A DNA stretch of 64,000 bases from assembly GCA_017936665.1 (NCBI GenBank), contig JAGBFB010000018.1:62001-126000 (forward strand), written 5' to 3'. Source of the stretch: Spirochaetaceae bacterium (GTDB lineage: Bacteria; Spirochaetota; Spirochaetia; Treponematales; Treponemataceae). Numbering within the stretch: the first letter of the stretch is position 1; each line of letters starts with the position of its first letter. Of the stretch, positions 1-8,830 are shown piece after piece. The notes under the pieces are model-generated. The model made no database searches. It worked only from the letters and a program-made list of their open reading frames with translations, and was not told the DNA's origin. The translations under genes and the position numbers were made by a program.

Positions 1-1048
1 TATCTTCTGTTGTGTATTCAGGGAAGGTTTCATTCACATCTAAAGGATTTCCTGACATCATTATATCCCAAAGAGCTTTTAATTCTTTTTCTTCAGAAGC
101 CCAAACTTCAAAATCCTTTTGCCAAGCATCATATTTTTTTGCAATTTCATCTTTTTTAGAAGCAAAATATTCGTAAGCTTCAGGAAGAACATAAAAATCC
201 TTATCCACAGGAAGACCTAAAAATTCTTTTGCAGCTTTTACACCTTCATCCCCCAATGGAGCGCCATGTGCAGCAGATTTTCCTACAACTGTTGGAGCAC
301 CTTTCCCAATTTCAGATTTTAACATGATAAGAGAAGGTCTATCGTCTTTTTTGGCTTCTTCCACAAGAGATTCAATTTGTTGATAATCATACATTGAACC
401 TTGTAAAACTTGCCATCCGTAAGATTCGTATCTTTGTGCAATATTTTCTGTAAATGTTATATCTGTAGAACCATCAATACTGATACGATTTTCATCATAA
501 AAAACAATTAGTTTTCCCAGTTTTAAGTGTCCAGCCAAACTAGATGCTTCAGAAGAAACACCTTCCATCAAACAGCCTTCACCTAAAAGAACATAAGTAT
601 AATGGTCGATAATTTTATGATTTTTTGTATTGAACTTTTCAGCAAGCATTGTCTCTGCCATTGCCATACCAACAGCCATTCCAATACCTTGCCCTAAAGG
701 ACCTGTTGTAGCATCAACACCAGGAGTAATTCCGTATTCAGGATGCCCAGGACACTTTGAACCAAGTTGTCTAAAATTCTTAATATCATCTAGCGAAACA
801 TCGTATCCACTTAGATGCAATGCGGAATACAATAACATTGAGCCATGTCCACCAGAAAGAACAAATCTATCTCGATTTATCCATGATGGATTTTGTGGAT
901 TATGGTTTAAAATTTCACCATAAATCATTGCAGCAAGTTCAGCGCAGCCCAGCGGCATCCCAGGATGTCCTGACTTCGCTTTCTGAATGGCGTCCATTGA
1001 CAAACTTCTAATTGACAATGCGGCGGCATTAAGTCCTTTTACATTCAT
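1..1048 (-). CDS. tkt: Transketolase, amino-terminal part (gene continues beyond left edge)
   Basis: This is a thiamine diphosphate enzyme of the non-oxidative pentose phosphate pathway that moves two-carbon ketol units between sugar phosphates in the cytoplasm. About 349 codons are visible. The N terminus reads MNVKGLNAAALSIRSLSMDA, then SGHPGMP at residues 26-32, GGHGSMLLY near 66, TTGPLGQG near 114 and the cofactor-binding segment GEGCLMEGVSSEA near 156. The usual GDG of that cofactor motif is GEG here, a conservative change. The ATG at 1048 is preferred because GAGGAA lies just upstream; another in-frame ATG is at 1060. It lies 23 nt after the PTS IIA gene, probably in the same transcript. 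The pyrimidine-binding and C-terminal domains are outside the window. Confidence 0.96.
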   Translation of the reverse strand, partial: MNVKGLNAAALSIRSLSMDAIQKAKSGHPGMPLGCAELAAMIYGEILNHNPQNPSWINRDRFVLSGGHGSMLLYSALHLSGYDVSLDDIKNFRQLGSKCPGHPEYGITPGVDATTGPLGQGIGMAVGMAMAETMLAEKFNTKNHKIIDHYTYVLLGEGCLMEGVSSEASSLAGHLKLGKLIVFYDENRISIDGSTDITFTENIAQRYESYGWQVLQGSMYDYQQIESLVEEAKKDDRPSLIMLKSEIGKGAPTVVGKSAAHGAPLGDEGVKAAKEFLGLPVDKDFYVLPEAYEYFASKKDEIAKKYDAWQKDFEVWASEEKELKALWDIMMSGNPLDVNETFPEYTTED

Positions 1049-1071
1049 ATTGTTCCTCATTTTTTGCAGAC

Positions 1072-1545
1072 TTAAAGAACTTTTTTTATTGCCTCAATAA
1101 GTTCTGCTTCGTTTGGTTTTTTATCCAAAGTATTTCTAAAATCCTTGTTTTGAAACAAAAAAGCCAACTGGGAAAGTACTTTCAAATGAAACTGAGGACT
1201 ACTTGTGAGCAAAATAAACATTACTCCAACAAGTCGACCATCGGGAGCATTCATCTGTAGAGTTTCTTTTAAGTAACAAACAATAATGCGCTGGTCATCA
1301 CTATTTTTCAAAATAGGATAGCGTGAATGAGGAAGTGCAATTCCATTCCCCACTGCTGTACTCATCAAATCCTCACGCTGACATAATTCTGTATACAAAT
1401 TTTCGGGAGTTAGTCCCTTTGGATATTCAATTTTATCAACAACATTTTTATATACTTCTTTAGGTGAACTTCCTTCTACATTAAGTAAAACAGTTCCTTT
1501 TTGAATCAAATCTATAATATTTATTTCATCATTCATAATTGTCAC
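1072..1545 (-). CDS. PTS EIIA type-2 (fructose/nitrogen-regulatory) domain protein
   Basis: A 157-residue single-domain protein of the fructose/mannitol/PtsN EIIA family, which accepts a phosphate on a histidine from HPr or NPr. The phosphorylatable His is H73 in GIALPHSR, and the second family motif (SSPQFHLKVLSQLAFLF) lies near residue 115. No EIIB or EIIC gene is adjacent, so a regulatory role like PtsN is more likely than sugar uptake; this is inference. The coding sequence overlaps the end of the upstream 505-residue gene by 17 nt, implying translational coupling. The start is ambiguous: GTG at 1545 is close to GGAG, and an ATG three codons in (1536) is the alternative. Confidence 0.85.
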   Translation of the reverse strand: MTIMNDEINIIDLIQKGTVLLNVEGSSPKEVYKNVVDKIEYPKGLTPENLYTELCQREDLMSTAVGNGIALPHSRYPILKNSDDQRIIVCYLKETLQMNAPDGRLVGVMFILLTSSPQFHLKVLSQLAFLFQNKDFRNTLDKKPNEAELIEAIKKVL

Positions 1546-3046
1546 AATCTCCTATTTTTAAGTTTTTTCCAAAAGTTTGCTTTTGAAATTCCAATAGATT
1601 TTCTTTTATAACTTTTGAACTTTCTTCAAAACTATAAAACATTCCCTCCATAGACGATTTTAGGGTTTCTAATTCTTTTTCTGTTATTTCATCATTCGGC
1701 ATCAATGAACTCAGTATAGTTGAAATATGAGCAGAAAGTTGAGTTAAAACAATCAAGTGTTGCTGATCAAGTTTAGTTATATCAATTTTCTGATATTCTA
1801 TTTCATAAAACAAATAAAATAGTCTTGTAAACAAATTCAAAGCTTCATGTCTAATTTCTGCATAATGAAAATCAGCAAACCAATTATACTCTTTGCGAAT
1901 AATAGCATGTTTTTTTTCTAAATGCAACATAACAGCATTGTATTCTTCTTTTTCTAAAACAATTAAATCTGGGATTATTTTTTCCAGAATTTTGTTCAAA
2001 TCAGTCTCTTTATTAAACAATGCGTCGTAGATAAATGCATCAATTATCCAAGAAGGGATTATCAAATTATACTTGTTAAAAATATTTACAATTTTATTAT
2101 CTTTTTTAGCGTCATTTTTTATTTCATCATCAGGAAAAGAAATCATCTGAGAACTCATAGCAGGAATTTCCTTGTTTTTAAACCAAAGCCTAGTTTCTAC
2201 ACCATAAAGGGTGAACTCAAATTTATTTGATTTTTCAATTACTTCCTGAAAAGATGAACAATGAGGTACACTAAATTTATCTATATCTGATAAAAAAGCA
2301 AAAGCTAGTTGTTCTTCGATACTTGAACAAGGTCCAAATTCTTCTAAAGAAAAACTTAAGGCTTTTTCAAAAGATTCTTCCCATTGTTCTCGCTTTCTAT
2401 CTACAGAACTTTGCTCAAAAGGATTTTTTCCCCGTCGTACAAAAGGAGCAATATTGATTAAACCTGCATCCCAATCAGAAATGGATGCTACAATCCTATC
2501 TCCCAGTTTAAAATTATATTTTTTATATATTTCTGAAAAATCTAATACAGTAAGTTTAATTTTAGGTGGTAAAACATAATCTGTTTCAGCTAAGTCTAAA
2601 CCAAAATTTGCAAAATCCTGAGCTACAATTTGAGGAACATATTCCTCTCCATAATATTTGAAATAAGGATAAACTTCAGCAGAATTAATTTCTATTACTT
2701 TTTCAGGAACCACTTCACCTAAAAAAAATATTCCAAACCTATCAGGCAAAAATGAAGGATCGACAAAAGGCATTCCTCTATGACCAAAAATCAAATAACC
2801 GTTTTCGATTTCCATTTTAGTTGGTGCGAATGAAAAATATTTTGAAGTAAAAAGACCTGCTCTAGAAATAAAATTCCCGTATAAATCCATAAATATATTA
2901 GGACTACTTTTTATATACTCTTGTATCTTTTCAATACTACAGGGATGTTTCTTTTTGAGCAAATATTTACTCATATCAGAATCGGTAAAGGATACAAGAG
3001 TTTTTCTTACATAGTCGTCAAGCAGAGCTTTTATGATGTCTTTCAT
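1529..3046 (-). CDS. Unrecognised 505-residue cytoplasmic protein
   Basis: I do not recognise a family. The protein has no signal peptide and no clear membrane segment. The N-terminal 60 residues, with many Lys and Asp residues, resemble a small helical domain. The middle part (about 80-240) is rich in aromatic and acidic residues (RGMPFVDPSFLPDRFGIFFLG near 90). The C-terminal 170 residues are predicted to be largely helical. It sits between a CBS-ACT protein (21 nt upstream) and the PTS IIA-like gene, which it overlaps by 17 nt, so it probably works with that IIA protein or in carbon/nitrogen sensing. No good ribosome-binding site precedes the ATG at 3046. A Treponema-restricted conserved protein is my guess. 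Confidence 0.75.
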   Translation of the reverse strand: MKDIIKALLDDYVRKTLVSFTDSDMSKYLLKKKHPCSIEKIQEYIKSSPNIFMDLYGNFISRAGLFTSKYFSFAPTKMEIENGYLIFGHRGMPFVDPSFLPDRFGIFFLGEVVPEKVIEINSAEVYPYFKYYGEEYVPQIVAQDFANFGLDLAETDYVLPPKIKLTVLDFSEIYKKYNFKLGDRIVASISDWDAGLINIAPFVRRGKNPFEQSSVDRKREQWEESFEKALSFSLEEFGPCSSIEEQLAFAFLSDIDKFSVPHCSSFQEVIEKSNKFEFTLYGVETRLWFKNKEIPAMSSQMISFPDDEIKNDAKKDNKIVNIFNKYNLIIPSWIIDAFIYDALFNKETDLNKILEKIIPDLIVLEKEEYNAVMLHLEKKHAIIRKEYNWFADFHYAEIRHEALNLFTRLFYLFYEIEYQKIDITKLDQQHLIVLTQLSAHISTILSSLMPNDEITEKELETLKSSMEGMFYSFEESSKVIKENLLEFQKQTFGKNLKIGDCDNYE

Positions 3047-3067
3047 CTATAAGTAAGTTCTTACGTA

Positions 3068-3706
3068 CTAGCGAATATCTTCTATAGAAATTTGCAATTT
3101 TGTAAAAATTTCTTTTACTTGATCGATTGTTATGCCACAAACTTTGCATGTACAGCGTCGTTTTGACATATCATCACCATCAAAAGTAACCAAAGAAACA
3201 ATATTTCCACCAATTTCTGCAAACTCACTTGAAACACGAGCAAGTTGACCTGGCTTTTCATCCAAAGAAAAAGTAATGCGAACACCTTGATGACGAGTTC
3301 CAAACATATCAACAAACACTCTGAATAAATCACTTTCGGTGATAATTCCAACAAGAAGATTATCTTTCATTACAGGCAAACAACCAACACCTTTATCTGC
3401 CATAATTCTTGCAGCTTCTTCTACAACTTCTGTTTCTTGAACTGAAACTACATTTTTTTCCATTACTTTTTCAACCTTGATTTTTGAAAGCAAGTAACTA
3501 ATTTCATACACATCCAATGTAGTTGCGGCAGAAGGACCAGCTTTTACTAAATCTTTTTTAGTAATGATTCCTACCAAATTATCATGTTTATCAAGTACAG
3601 GAAGTTTTCCTATCTTTTCTTTATCCATTAATTCTCGCACTTCTGTTACAGTCATTTCAGGACGCACATAAAGTGGATTTTTTGTCATAACGCTAGCAAT
3701 TATCAT
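3068..3706 (-). CDS. CBS-domain pair plus ACT domain protein (AcuB-like)
   Basis: A 212-residue cytoplasmic sensor-type protein. Two CBS motifs lie at residues 1-60 (VMTKNPLYVRPEMTVTEV) and about 80-140 (VMEKNVVSVQETEVVEEAA), followed by an ACT-like domain from about 142 (GVRITFSLDEKPGQLARVSS). CBS pairs bind adenosyl ligands and ACT domains bind amino acids, so the combination suggests joint sensing of energy state and an amino acid. The C-terminal part carries a CxxC pair (RRCTCKVCGI). AGGAGGATAAT precedes the ATG. It follows livF across a gap of four hairpins, so its expression may depend on read-through from the liv operon. The ligand is unknown. Confidence 0.85.
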   Translation of the reverse strand: MIIASVMTKNPLYVRPEMTVTEVRELMDKEKIGKLPVLDKHDNLVGIITKKDLVKAGPSAATTLDVYEISYLLSKIKVEKVMEKNVVSVQETEVVEEAARIMADKGVGCLPVMKDNLLVGIITESDLFRVFVDMFGTRHQGVRITFSLDEKPGQLARVSSEFAEIGGNIVSLVTFDGDDMSKRRCTCKVCGITIDQVKEIFTKLQISIEDIR

Positions 3707-3720
3707 ATTATCCTCCTAAA

Positions 3721-3862
3721 AACAATAACGAGAAAACTTCAGTTTTCGAATTGTTGTTTTTTGCTGTTTCGTAATGTAATGAGAAACAGCAGTTAATAAT
3801 AAAGTTTACAAAGTAAACTTTTTTCAGAAAAGAGTTGTATAAACTATACTACTCTTTTCTGA
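3721..3862 (-). repeat. Array of four consecutive inverted repeats between livF and the CBS-ACT gene
   Basis: Four separate hairpins fill the 155-bp gap. They are 3824-3835 with 3851-3862 (12-bp perfect stem starting right after the livF stop), 3802-3809 with 3813-3820 (8 bp, 3-nt loop), 3763-3770 with 3783-3790 (8 bp), and 3721-3726 with 3750-3755 enclosing an inner stem 3732-3737/3742-3747. Read on the minus strand, the last hairpin ends in a run of five T just before the AGGAGG of the CBS-ACT gene, so it could act as a terminator or attenuator. The others lack a T-run and may block exonucleases or bind protein. Confidence 0.7.
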
Positions 3863-4567
3863 CTATCCTCCTAGGTATGCTGATTTTACAGTATCGTCGT
3901 TTATCAAGTCGCTTGCCTTTCCGCTTTTAATTATTGTACCGGTTTCTAAAATATATGCACGGTCTGCAATGGAAAGTGCTTTATAAGCATTTTGCTCAAC
4001 TAACAAAATTGTTGTTCCTGTTTTATTGATTTCTTGAATGATAGAAAAAATTTCATCCACAAGAATTGGAGCCAATCCCATAGAAGGTTCGTCCAACAAA
4101 AGCAATTTTGGATTAGACATTAATGCTCTCCCCATTGCTAACATTTGTTGTTCACCTCCAGAAAGCGTACCAGAAAGTTGCTTAATTCTCTCTTTTAAAC
4201 GAGGGAAAAGTTCGTAAACTTTTTCCATGTCAGTTTTAATTCCAGCTTTGTCTTTACGAGTATAAGCACCCATTTCAAGATTTTCTTTTACGCTCATATT
4301 TGCAAAAACTCGTCTTCCTTCTGGAACTTGAATTAATCCTGTCTTTACAATGCTATCAGCAGAAACATTTGTTATATCGTTACCAAGAAATTCAACTTTC
4401 CCTGACGTTTTTTTTATGATATTTGAAACAGAATGCAAAGTAGTAGTTTTACCTGCACCATTTGAACCGATAAGAGTGATAATTTCACCTTCATTTACAT
4501 CAAAAGAAATTCCTCGTAAAGCTTGAATTGCACCATAATGTACTGTTAAATCTGTTACCTTAAGCAT
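3863..4567 (-). CDS. livF: Branched-chain amino acid ABC transporter, ATP-binding protein LivF
   Basis: A 234-residue ATPase that powers uptake of leucine, isoleucine and valine (or related amino acids) at the inner membrane. Walker A is GSNGAGKTT at about 34-42, the signature LSGGEQQ at about 136, and Walker B LLLLDEPS at about 155, followed by the His-switch region. The short C-terminal ending (KSAYLGG) is typical of LivF. It is the last gene of livK-H-M-G-F, 11 nt after livG. Confidence 0.93.
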   Translation of the reverse strand: MLKVTDLTVHYGAIQALRGISFDVNEGEIITLIGSNGAGKTTTLHSVSNIIKKTSGKVEFLGNDITNVSADSIVKTGLIQVPEGRRVFANMSVKENLEMGAYTRKDKAGIKTDMEKVYELFPRLKERIKQLSGTLSGGEQQMLAMGRALMSNPKLLLLDEPSMGLAPILVDEIFSIIQEINKTGTTILLVEQNAYKALSIADRAYILETGTIIKSGKASDLINDDTVKSAYLGG

Positions 4568-4578
4568 TTTTCACCTCT

Positions 4579-5373
4579 TTATACTTCTGTTCCAAGATAT
4601 GCTTTTATTACCGCAGGATTTTTTCTAATTTCCTCTGGATTTCCTGATGCAATAATTCTTCCATAATCCAAAACAATCAATTTTTCACAAATTCCCATTA
4701 CAAGATGCATATCATGTTCAATAAGAAGAACTGTTAGATTAAACTCTTTTCTGATAAATGCAATCAATTTCATAAGTTCATCTGTTTCCTGTGGATTCAT
4801 ACCTGCAGCAGGTTCGTCCAAAAGCAACAAACTAGGATTAGCTGCTAAAGCTCTAACAATTTCTAGTTTTCGTTGCTCTCCATAAGGAAGATTTTTTGCT
4901 AATTCATCAGCTTTGTGTTCAATTTTGAATAAAGAAAGCAACTGATTTACTTTCTCAGTCATTCGTTTTTCATCTTTTCTAAAAGCTGAAGTTCTAAGTA
5001 AAACGTCAATAGGATTTACTTTTCTGTGATTATGCAATGCGATTTTTACGTTATCACTTACAGTTAAATCATTAAACAATCGAATATTCTGAAAAGTTCT
5101 AGCAATACCAATTTGATTTAACTTTGCAGGACTTTTCTTTCCGATAGAATGAACTCTGTCTTCTTTATCCCAAAAATTAATTTCACCTTCAGTTGGTTTA
5201 TAAATTCCAGAAAGCATATTAAAAACAGTAGTTTTTCCAGCTCCGTTTGGACCAATTAATCCTACAAGTTCACCTTTTTTTAGTTCACATGAAAAATTAC
5301 TTACAGCTCTTAATCCTCCAAACACGATTGAAATATCGTTTGCTTGAAGAACCAATGAAGATTCATTAGACAT
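4579..5373 (-). CDS. livG: Branched-chain amino acid ABC transporter, ATP-binding protein LivG
   Basis: A 264-residue ATPase partner of LivF. Walker A is GPNGAGKTT near residue 41, the signature is LPYGEQRKLEI, and Walker B is LLLLDEPAAGMNPQE, with the ARTFQNIRLF insert characteristic of LivG. The ATG at 5373 is chosen because AAAGGAGG lies 5 nt upstream; an earlier in-frame ATG at 5391 lacks such a site. The start overlaps the livM stop by 8 nt, indicating translational coupling. Confidence 0.93.
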   Translation of the reverse strand: MSNESSLVLQANDISIVFGGLRAVSNFSCELKKGELVGLIGPNGAGKTTVFNMLSGIYKPTEGEINFWDKEDRVHSIGKKSPAKLNQIGIARTFQNIRLFNDLTVSDNVKIALHNHRKVNPIDVLLRTSAFRKDEKRMTEKVNQLLSLFKIEHKADELAKNLPYGEQRKLEIVRALAANPSLLLLDEPAAGMNPQETDELMKLIAFIRKEFNLTVLLIEHDMHLVMGICEKLIVLDYGRIIASGNPEEIRKNPAVIKAYLGTEV

Positions 5374-6430
5374 CAGAACCTCCTTTTTCATTCTTTTCTA
5401 TTTGAGATTTTACTTTTTCTTTTTTTACCTTAGGTTGATTTTTTCTGTTTTTTACCCATGCAACAAATTTATCGTAAGTTTTAACAAATGAAAGTTCTTT
5501 CATTCCAAGTAATCCTTGTGGACGATAAAGCATTACGACAATCAAAATCAAAGGATAAATCAAAAGACGGAAATCTTTTAAGAAACGCAAAAATTCTTGT
5601 AAATAAGTTAATACAAAGGCTGCCAAAACAGAACCTGTAATTGACCCCATACCACCAAGAACAACATAAATTAAGTAATCAATACTTCTGTTGAAAGAAG
5701 CAAGGTCTGGCTTAATAAATGCAATGAAAGATGCGTATAATCCTCCACCAATTCCTGCAACGAAGGCTGCAATTACAAATCCAATCATTTTGTATTTGAA
5801 AACACCAATTCCGTTTGAATTTGCAGCAATTTCATCTTCACGAACAGCTTTTATTGCACGACCATAAGTTGAACGCAAGAAGTTTTGTAATAGAACAATT
5901 ACTAAAATCAATGAGCCTATAATAATTAAATATGTAATATCTGGATAAGCTTGCATCATAATTACTGATGGATCTTCAAATCTTTTTCCGTTTGCTCCTC
6001 CAGTAATTGATTTTAAGTTTATTAACACAACTCGGATAATTTCACCAAAACCTAATGTAACGATTGCAAGATAATCACCTGTCAATTTAAGAGTTGGAAA
6101 ACCAATTAAAAATCCAAAAATAGAAGTAATCAAACCTGCAATAATTATACTAAATACAAGAGGAATTCCACAATTTTGTGTAAGGAAGATACAAGAATAA
6201 GCACCAATTGCCATAAATCCAGCTTGACCTAAAGAAAGCTGTCCTGTAATTCCACAAATGATATTTACACTTATTGCCATTATAGCATTTACGCCACCAA
6301 GTGTAATAATTTGAGCAGTATAAGCATCAATAATTCCAAACTTAATTAAAAGTGCAGGAAGAACCAATGCTAAAATTGCAACCACAAAAGGAATAAGCAT
6401 ATCTCTATAAACACGATTCATTTTTTTCAT
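5366..6430 (-). CDS. livM: Branched-chain amino acid ABC transporter permease LivM
   Basis: A 354-residue inner-membrane permease with about nine to ten hydrophobic segments. Family signatures are GQLSLGQAGFMAIGAY near residue 64 and the cytoplasmic coupling region GRAIKAVREDEIAANSNGI near 190. After residue 315 there is a highly charged Lys-rich tail (NRKNQPKVKKEKVKSQIEK), longer than in the enteric protein. It lies 9 nt after livH and overlaps livG. Confidence 0.93.
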   Translation of the reverse strand: MKKMNRVYRDMLIPFVVAILALVLPALLIKFGIIDAYTAQIITLGGVNAIMAISVNIICGITGQLSLGQAGFMAIGAYSCIFLTQNCGIPLVFSIIIAGLITSIFGFLIGFPTLKLTGDYLAIVTLGFGEIIRVVLINLKSITGGANGKRFEDPSVIMMQAYPDITYLIIIGSLILVIVLLQNFLRSTYGRAIKAVREDEIAANSNGIGVFKYKMIGFVIAAFVAGIGGGLYASFIAFIKPDLASFNRSIDYLIYVVLGGMGSITGSVLAAFVLTYLQEFLRFLKDFRLLIYPLILIVVMLYRPQGLLGMKELSFVKTYDKFVAWVKNRKNQPKVKKEKVKSQIEKNEKGGSDV

Positions 6431-6439
6431 ATTCTACTC

Positions 6440-7339
6440 CTAAACCTTTTCTCTTACATTTTTGCCCATAATACCAGTTGGTTTTACAAGCAAGATTATA
6501 ATAAGAATAGAAAATGAAATTGCATCTGCATATTGAGATGATAAAAATCCTTTTGTCATTGTCTCAGAAATTCCAAGAATATATCCACCTAACATTGCTC
6601 CTGGAACAGAACCAATTCCTCCAAGAACAGCTGCTACAAAGGCTTTTAATCCTGGCATAGTACCCATTGTAGGATTAATTTGTGGATAAGCACTTGCATA
6701 CAAAACACCACCAGCAGCGGCCAAAATTGAACCAAGGGCAAATGTAAAAGCAATAGTTTTATTTACAGAAATTCCCATTAAACTTGCTGCGTGCATATCA
6801 AATGAAACTGCTCGCATTGCTTTTCCTGTTTTTGTATAATTGATGATATAATTCAATGCCAACATCAATACTGCTGAAAGAACTATAACAATCAACTGAA
6901 TATTTGAAATTGAAATAAATCCTAAATTAACATTTACAGTTTGCATTGTAGGATATTGTCTTGGGTCAGGACCAATAAAAGGAATAACTCTAGCACCATT
7001 TTGCAAAATCAAGGAAACAGCAATGGCTGTAATCAAAGAATTTAATCTAGGAGCAGATCTAAGAGGTCTGTAAGCAAATCTTTCAATTATAATAGCTAAA
7101 ACAGCACAAACAACCATGGCAAAAACCATAGCTAAACAAAAAGTCCAAGGATTTGCACCAAATGCCATCAACACAAAATAACCAGCATAAGCACCAACCA
7201 TAAGAATATCGCCGTGTGCAAAGTTAATCAATTTAACAATACCATAAACCATTGTATATCCTAGGGCAATTAGAGCATAAATACTTCCTAAGGATATTCC
7301 ATTGACAAGTTGCTGGACAAACATAGAACTAGTTTCCAC
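6440..7339 (-). CDS. livH: Branched-chain amino acid ABC transporter permease LivH
   Basis: A 299-residue inner-membrane permease. The signature YALIALGYTMVYGIVKLINFAHGD segment, spread over about residues 22-45, is typical of LivH, and the EAA-like loop GKAMRAVSFDMHAASLMGI lies near 180. A GTG at 7339 is the preferred start, because GGAGG lies 4 nt upstream. Upstream in-frame codons would add 13 residues without a ribosome-binding site, and the next ATG (7324) is too far from it. It is separated from livK by a terminator-like hairpin. Confidence 0.9.
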   Translation of the reverse strand: METSSMFVQQLVNGISLGSIYALIALGYTMVYGIVKLINFAHGDILMVGAYAGYFVLMAFGANPWTFCLAMVFAMVVCAVLAIIIERFAYRPLRSAPRLNSLITAIAVSLILQNGARVIPFIGPDPRQYPTMQTVNVNLGFISISNIQLIVIVLSAVLMLALNYIINYTKTGKAMRAVSFDMHAASLMGISVNKTIAFTFALGSILAAAGGVLYASAYPQINPTMGTMPGLKAFVAAVLGGIGSVPGAMLGGYILGISETMTKGFLSSQYADAISFSILIIILLVKPTGIMGKNVREKV

Positions 7340-7442
7340 ACATCCTCCAAGATTCGTTATGCTAAAAAAACGAACCATACATATTATAATTATTCAAGTT
7401 ATATTTTACACTTAAAATAATTCTAGGTAAATAGCATAAAAC

Positions 7443-7484
7443 AAAAAAAGCGAACACAAAAGAAAAATCTTTGCATTCGCTTTC
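7443..7484 (-). terminator. Intra-operon terminator-like hairpin between livK and livH
   Basis: On the minus strand an 8-bp stem (AAAGCGAA at 7476-7483 pairing with TTCGCTTT at 7447-7454), with further pairing in the loop, runs directly into seven T. It lies in the livK-livH gap. Partial termination here would give more binding protein than permease, a common arrangement in such operons. Confidence 0.72.
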
Positions 7485-7535
7485 ATAAAAATCTTAGAAA
7501 TAAATTCTAATATTATTTTCTAAAAATTAGTCAAC

Positions 7536-8714
7536 TTATGGATTAACAGTTGCTTTATAAACAGGTGTTAATTTTCCATCTTTTTTAACAATTTCCATCA
7601 TTACAGCTGATTTAATAGGATTTCTCTTTTCATCAAATGTAAGATTTCCTGTTACGTAAGAACCATTTGTTGCATTGAATGCATCTCTTACTGCTGCAAT
7701 ATCTGTTGTGTTTGCTTTTTCAAAAGCATCTTTTAACATATAGATACAGTCATATCCAAGAGCAGCAAAAGAAACAGGAAGTGAGTTGTATTTATTTTTG
7801 TATGATTCTACAAAAGTAACTACTTTTTCATCTGTTGAGTCTGCTGCATAGTGGTCTGAATAGAATCCGTTAAGAACTTCATCACCTGCGTTATCTACGA
7901 TTCCACCCCATCCGTCTGCACCAACAATTGGAGTATCAATTCCTTGTGCTCTAAGTTGTTTTGCAATCAAAGCAACTGTTGCATAGTAATCTGGAAGATA
8001 AACTACATCTGGTTTTGCGTTTTTGATTTTTGTAAGTTGTGCGTTAAAGTCCATATCACCTTTTGTATATGATTCTTCAGCAACAACTGTTCCACCTGCT
8101 TGTTCAAAAGCAATTTTGAAGTTTGTTGACAATCCAACTGAATAGTCATTTGAAATATCGTATAAAATAGCTGCTTTTGTTTTTCCTAAGTTTTCAGCAG
8201 CAAATTTTCCACCAACTGTTCCTTGGAATGGATCGATAAAACATGCTCTGAACACATAGTCACCTGCATCTGTAATACTTGTCATTGTTGCAGCAGGAGC
8301 TACCATCAAAACTTTTTGAGCTTGTGCTAAAGCTGTAATAGCAGCTGTACAACCTGATGTTAATGAACCAACGATTGTATCAACTTTGTCTTTTGTAACA
8401 AGTTTTTTGTAAGCGTTAACAGATTTTTCAGGATTTCCTTCATCATCTTCTGCTACCAATTCAATCATTTTGTAAACTTCAACTGGATTTCCATTTTCGT
8501 CTTGTTCAACAAATTTAATTCCACCATTTGAATTGATTTCACTGATTGCCATTTCAACACCGTTACGACATTCTACACCATAAACAGCAACATCACCTGA
8601 AAGAGGGAAAATACCACCAATTTTAACAGTATTGCTTTCCTCTTTTGCACATCCAGCAAACATCAACATTGCTAAAGCCAAAGCTACAGCAAGGATTTTA
8701 CCTGACATTTTCAT
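7536..8714 (-). CDS. livK: Branched-chain amino acid-binding lipoprotein LivK/LivJ family
   Basis: A 392-residue periplasmic binding protein (type-1 fold, leucine-binding family) that delivers ligand to LivHM. The signal peptide ends in a lipobox (LMFAGC), so Cys22 should be lipidated and the protein anchored to a membrane. After a short linker the first strand is VKIGGIFPLSGDVAVYG, with GSLTSGCTAAITALAQ near residue 117 and the ligand-loop region VVAPAATMTSITDAG-like segment near 137. GGAGG is 6 nt before the ATG. It is the first gene of the operon, downstream of a strong promoter. Confidence 0.94.
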   Translation of the reverse strand: MKMSGKILAVALALAMLMFAGCAKEESNTVKIGGIFPLSGDVAVYGVECRNGVEMAISEINSNGGIKFVEQDENGNPVEVYKMIELVAEDDEGNPEKSVNAYKKLVTKDKVDTIVGSLTSGCTAAITALAQAQKVLMVAPAATMTSITDAGDYVFRACFIDPFQGTVGGKFAAENLGKTKAAILYDISNDYSVGLSTNFKIAFEQAGGTVVAEESYTKGDMDFNAQLTKIKNAKPDVVYLPDYYATVALIAKQLRAQGIDTPIVGADGWGGIVDNAGDEVLNGFYSDHYAADSTDEKVVTFVESYKNKYNSLPVSFAALGYDCIYMLKDAFEKANTTDIAAVRDAFNATNGSYVTGNLTFDEKRNPIKSAVMMEIVKKDGKLTPVYKATVNP

Positions 8715-8729
8715 TTTTTTCCTCCAATT

Positions 8730-8754
8730 TGATGCATAAACATTTTTTGCATCA
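8730..8754 (-). promoter_or_regulatory. Inverted repeat in the livK leader
   Basis: A 7-bp inverted repeat (TGATGCA at 8748-8754 and TGCATCA at 8730-8736 on the minus strand), with an 11-nt spacer, lies just upstream of the livK GGAGG. It could be an mRNA hairpin affecting initiation or an operator downstream of the promoter. The sequence alone does not decide. Confidence 0.45.
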
Positions 8755-8781
8755 TTTATAGAAATTAGGATTTATAAAAAA

Positions 8782-8810
8782 ATTATATAATAATTACAAT
8801 TTAATGTCTA
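8782..8810 (-). promoter_or_regulatory. Sigma70-type promoter of the liv operon
   Basis: Minus strand TAGACA (8805-8810), 17-bp spacer, TATAAT (8782-8787), about 65 nt before the livK start. It is one of the best matches to the housekeeping consensus in this window, and places livK as the first gene of its own transcript. Confidence 0.78.
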
Positions 8811-8830
8811 TTGCTTTGCTTTTTTGAGAT

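Noticed and set aside
7443-7484. End of the liv operon at the livK-livH hairpin
   Set aside because: livH-M-G-F have no promoter of their own in the gap and belong with livK, so partial read-through is more likely.
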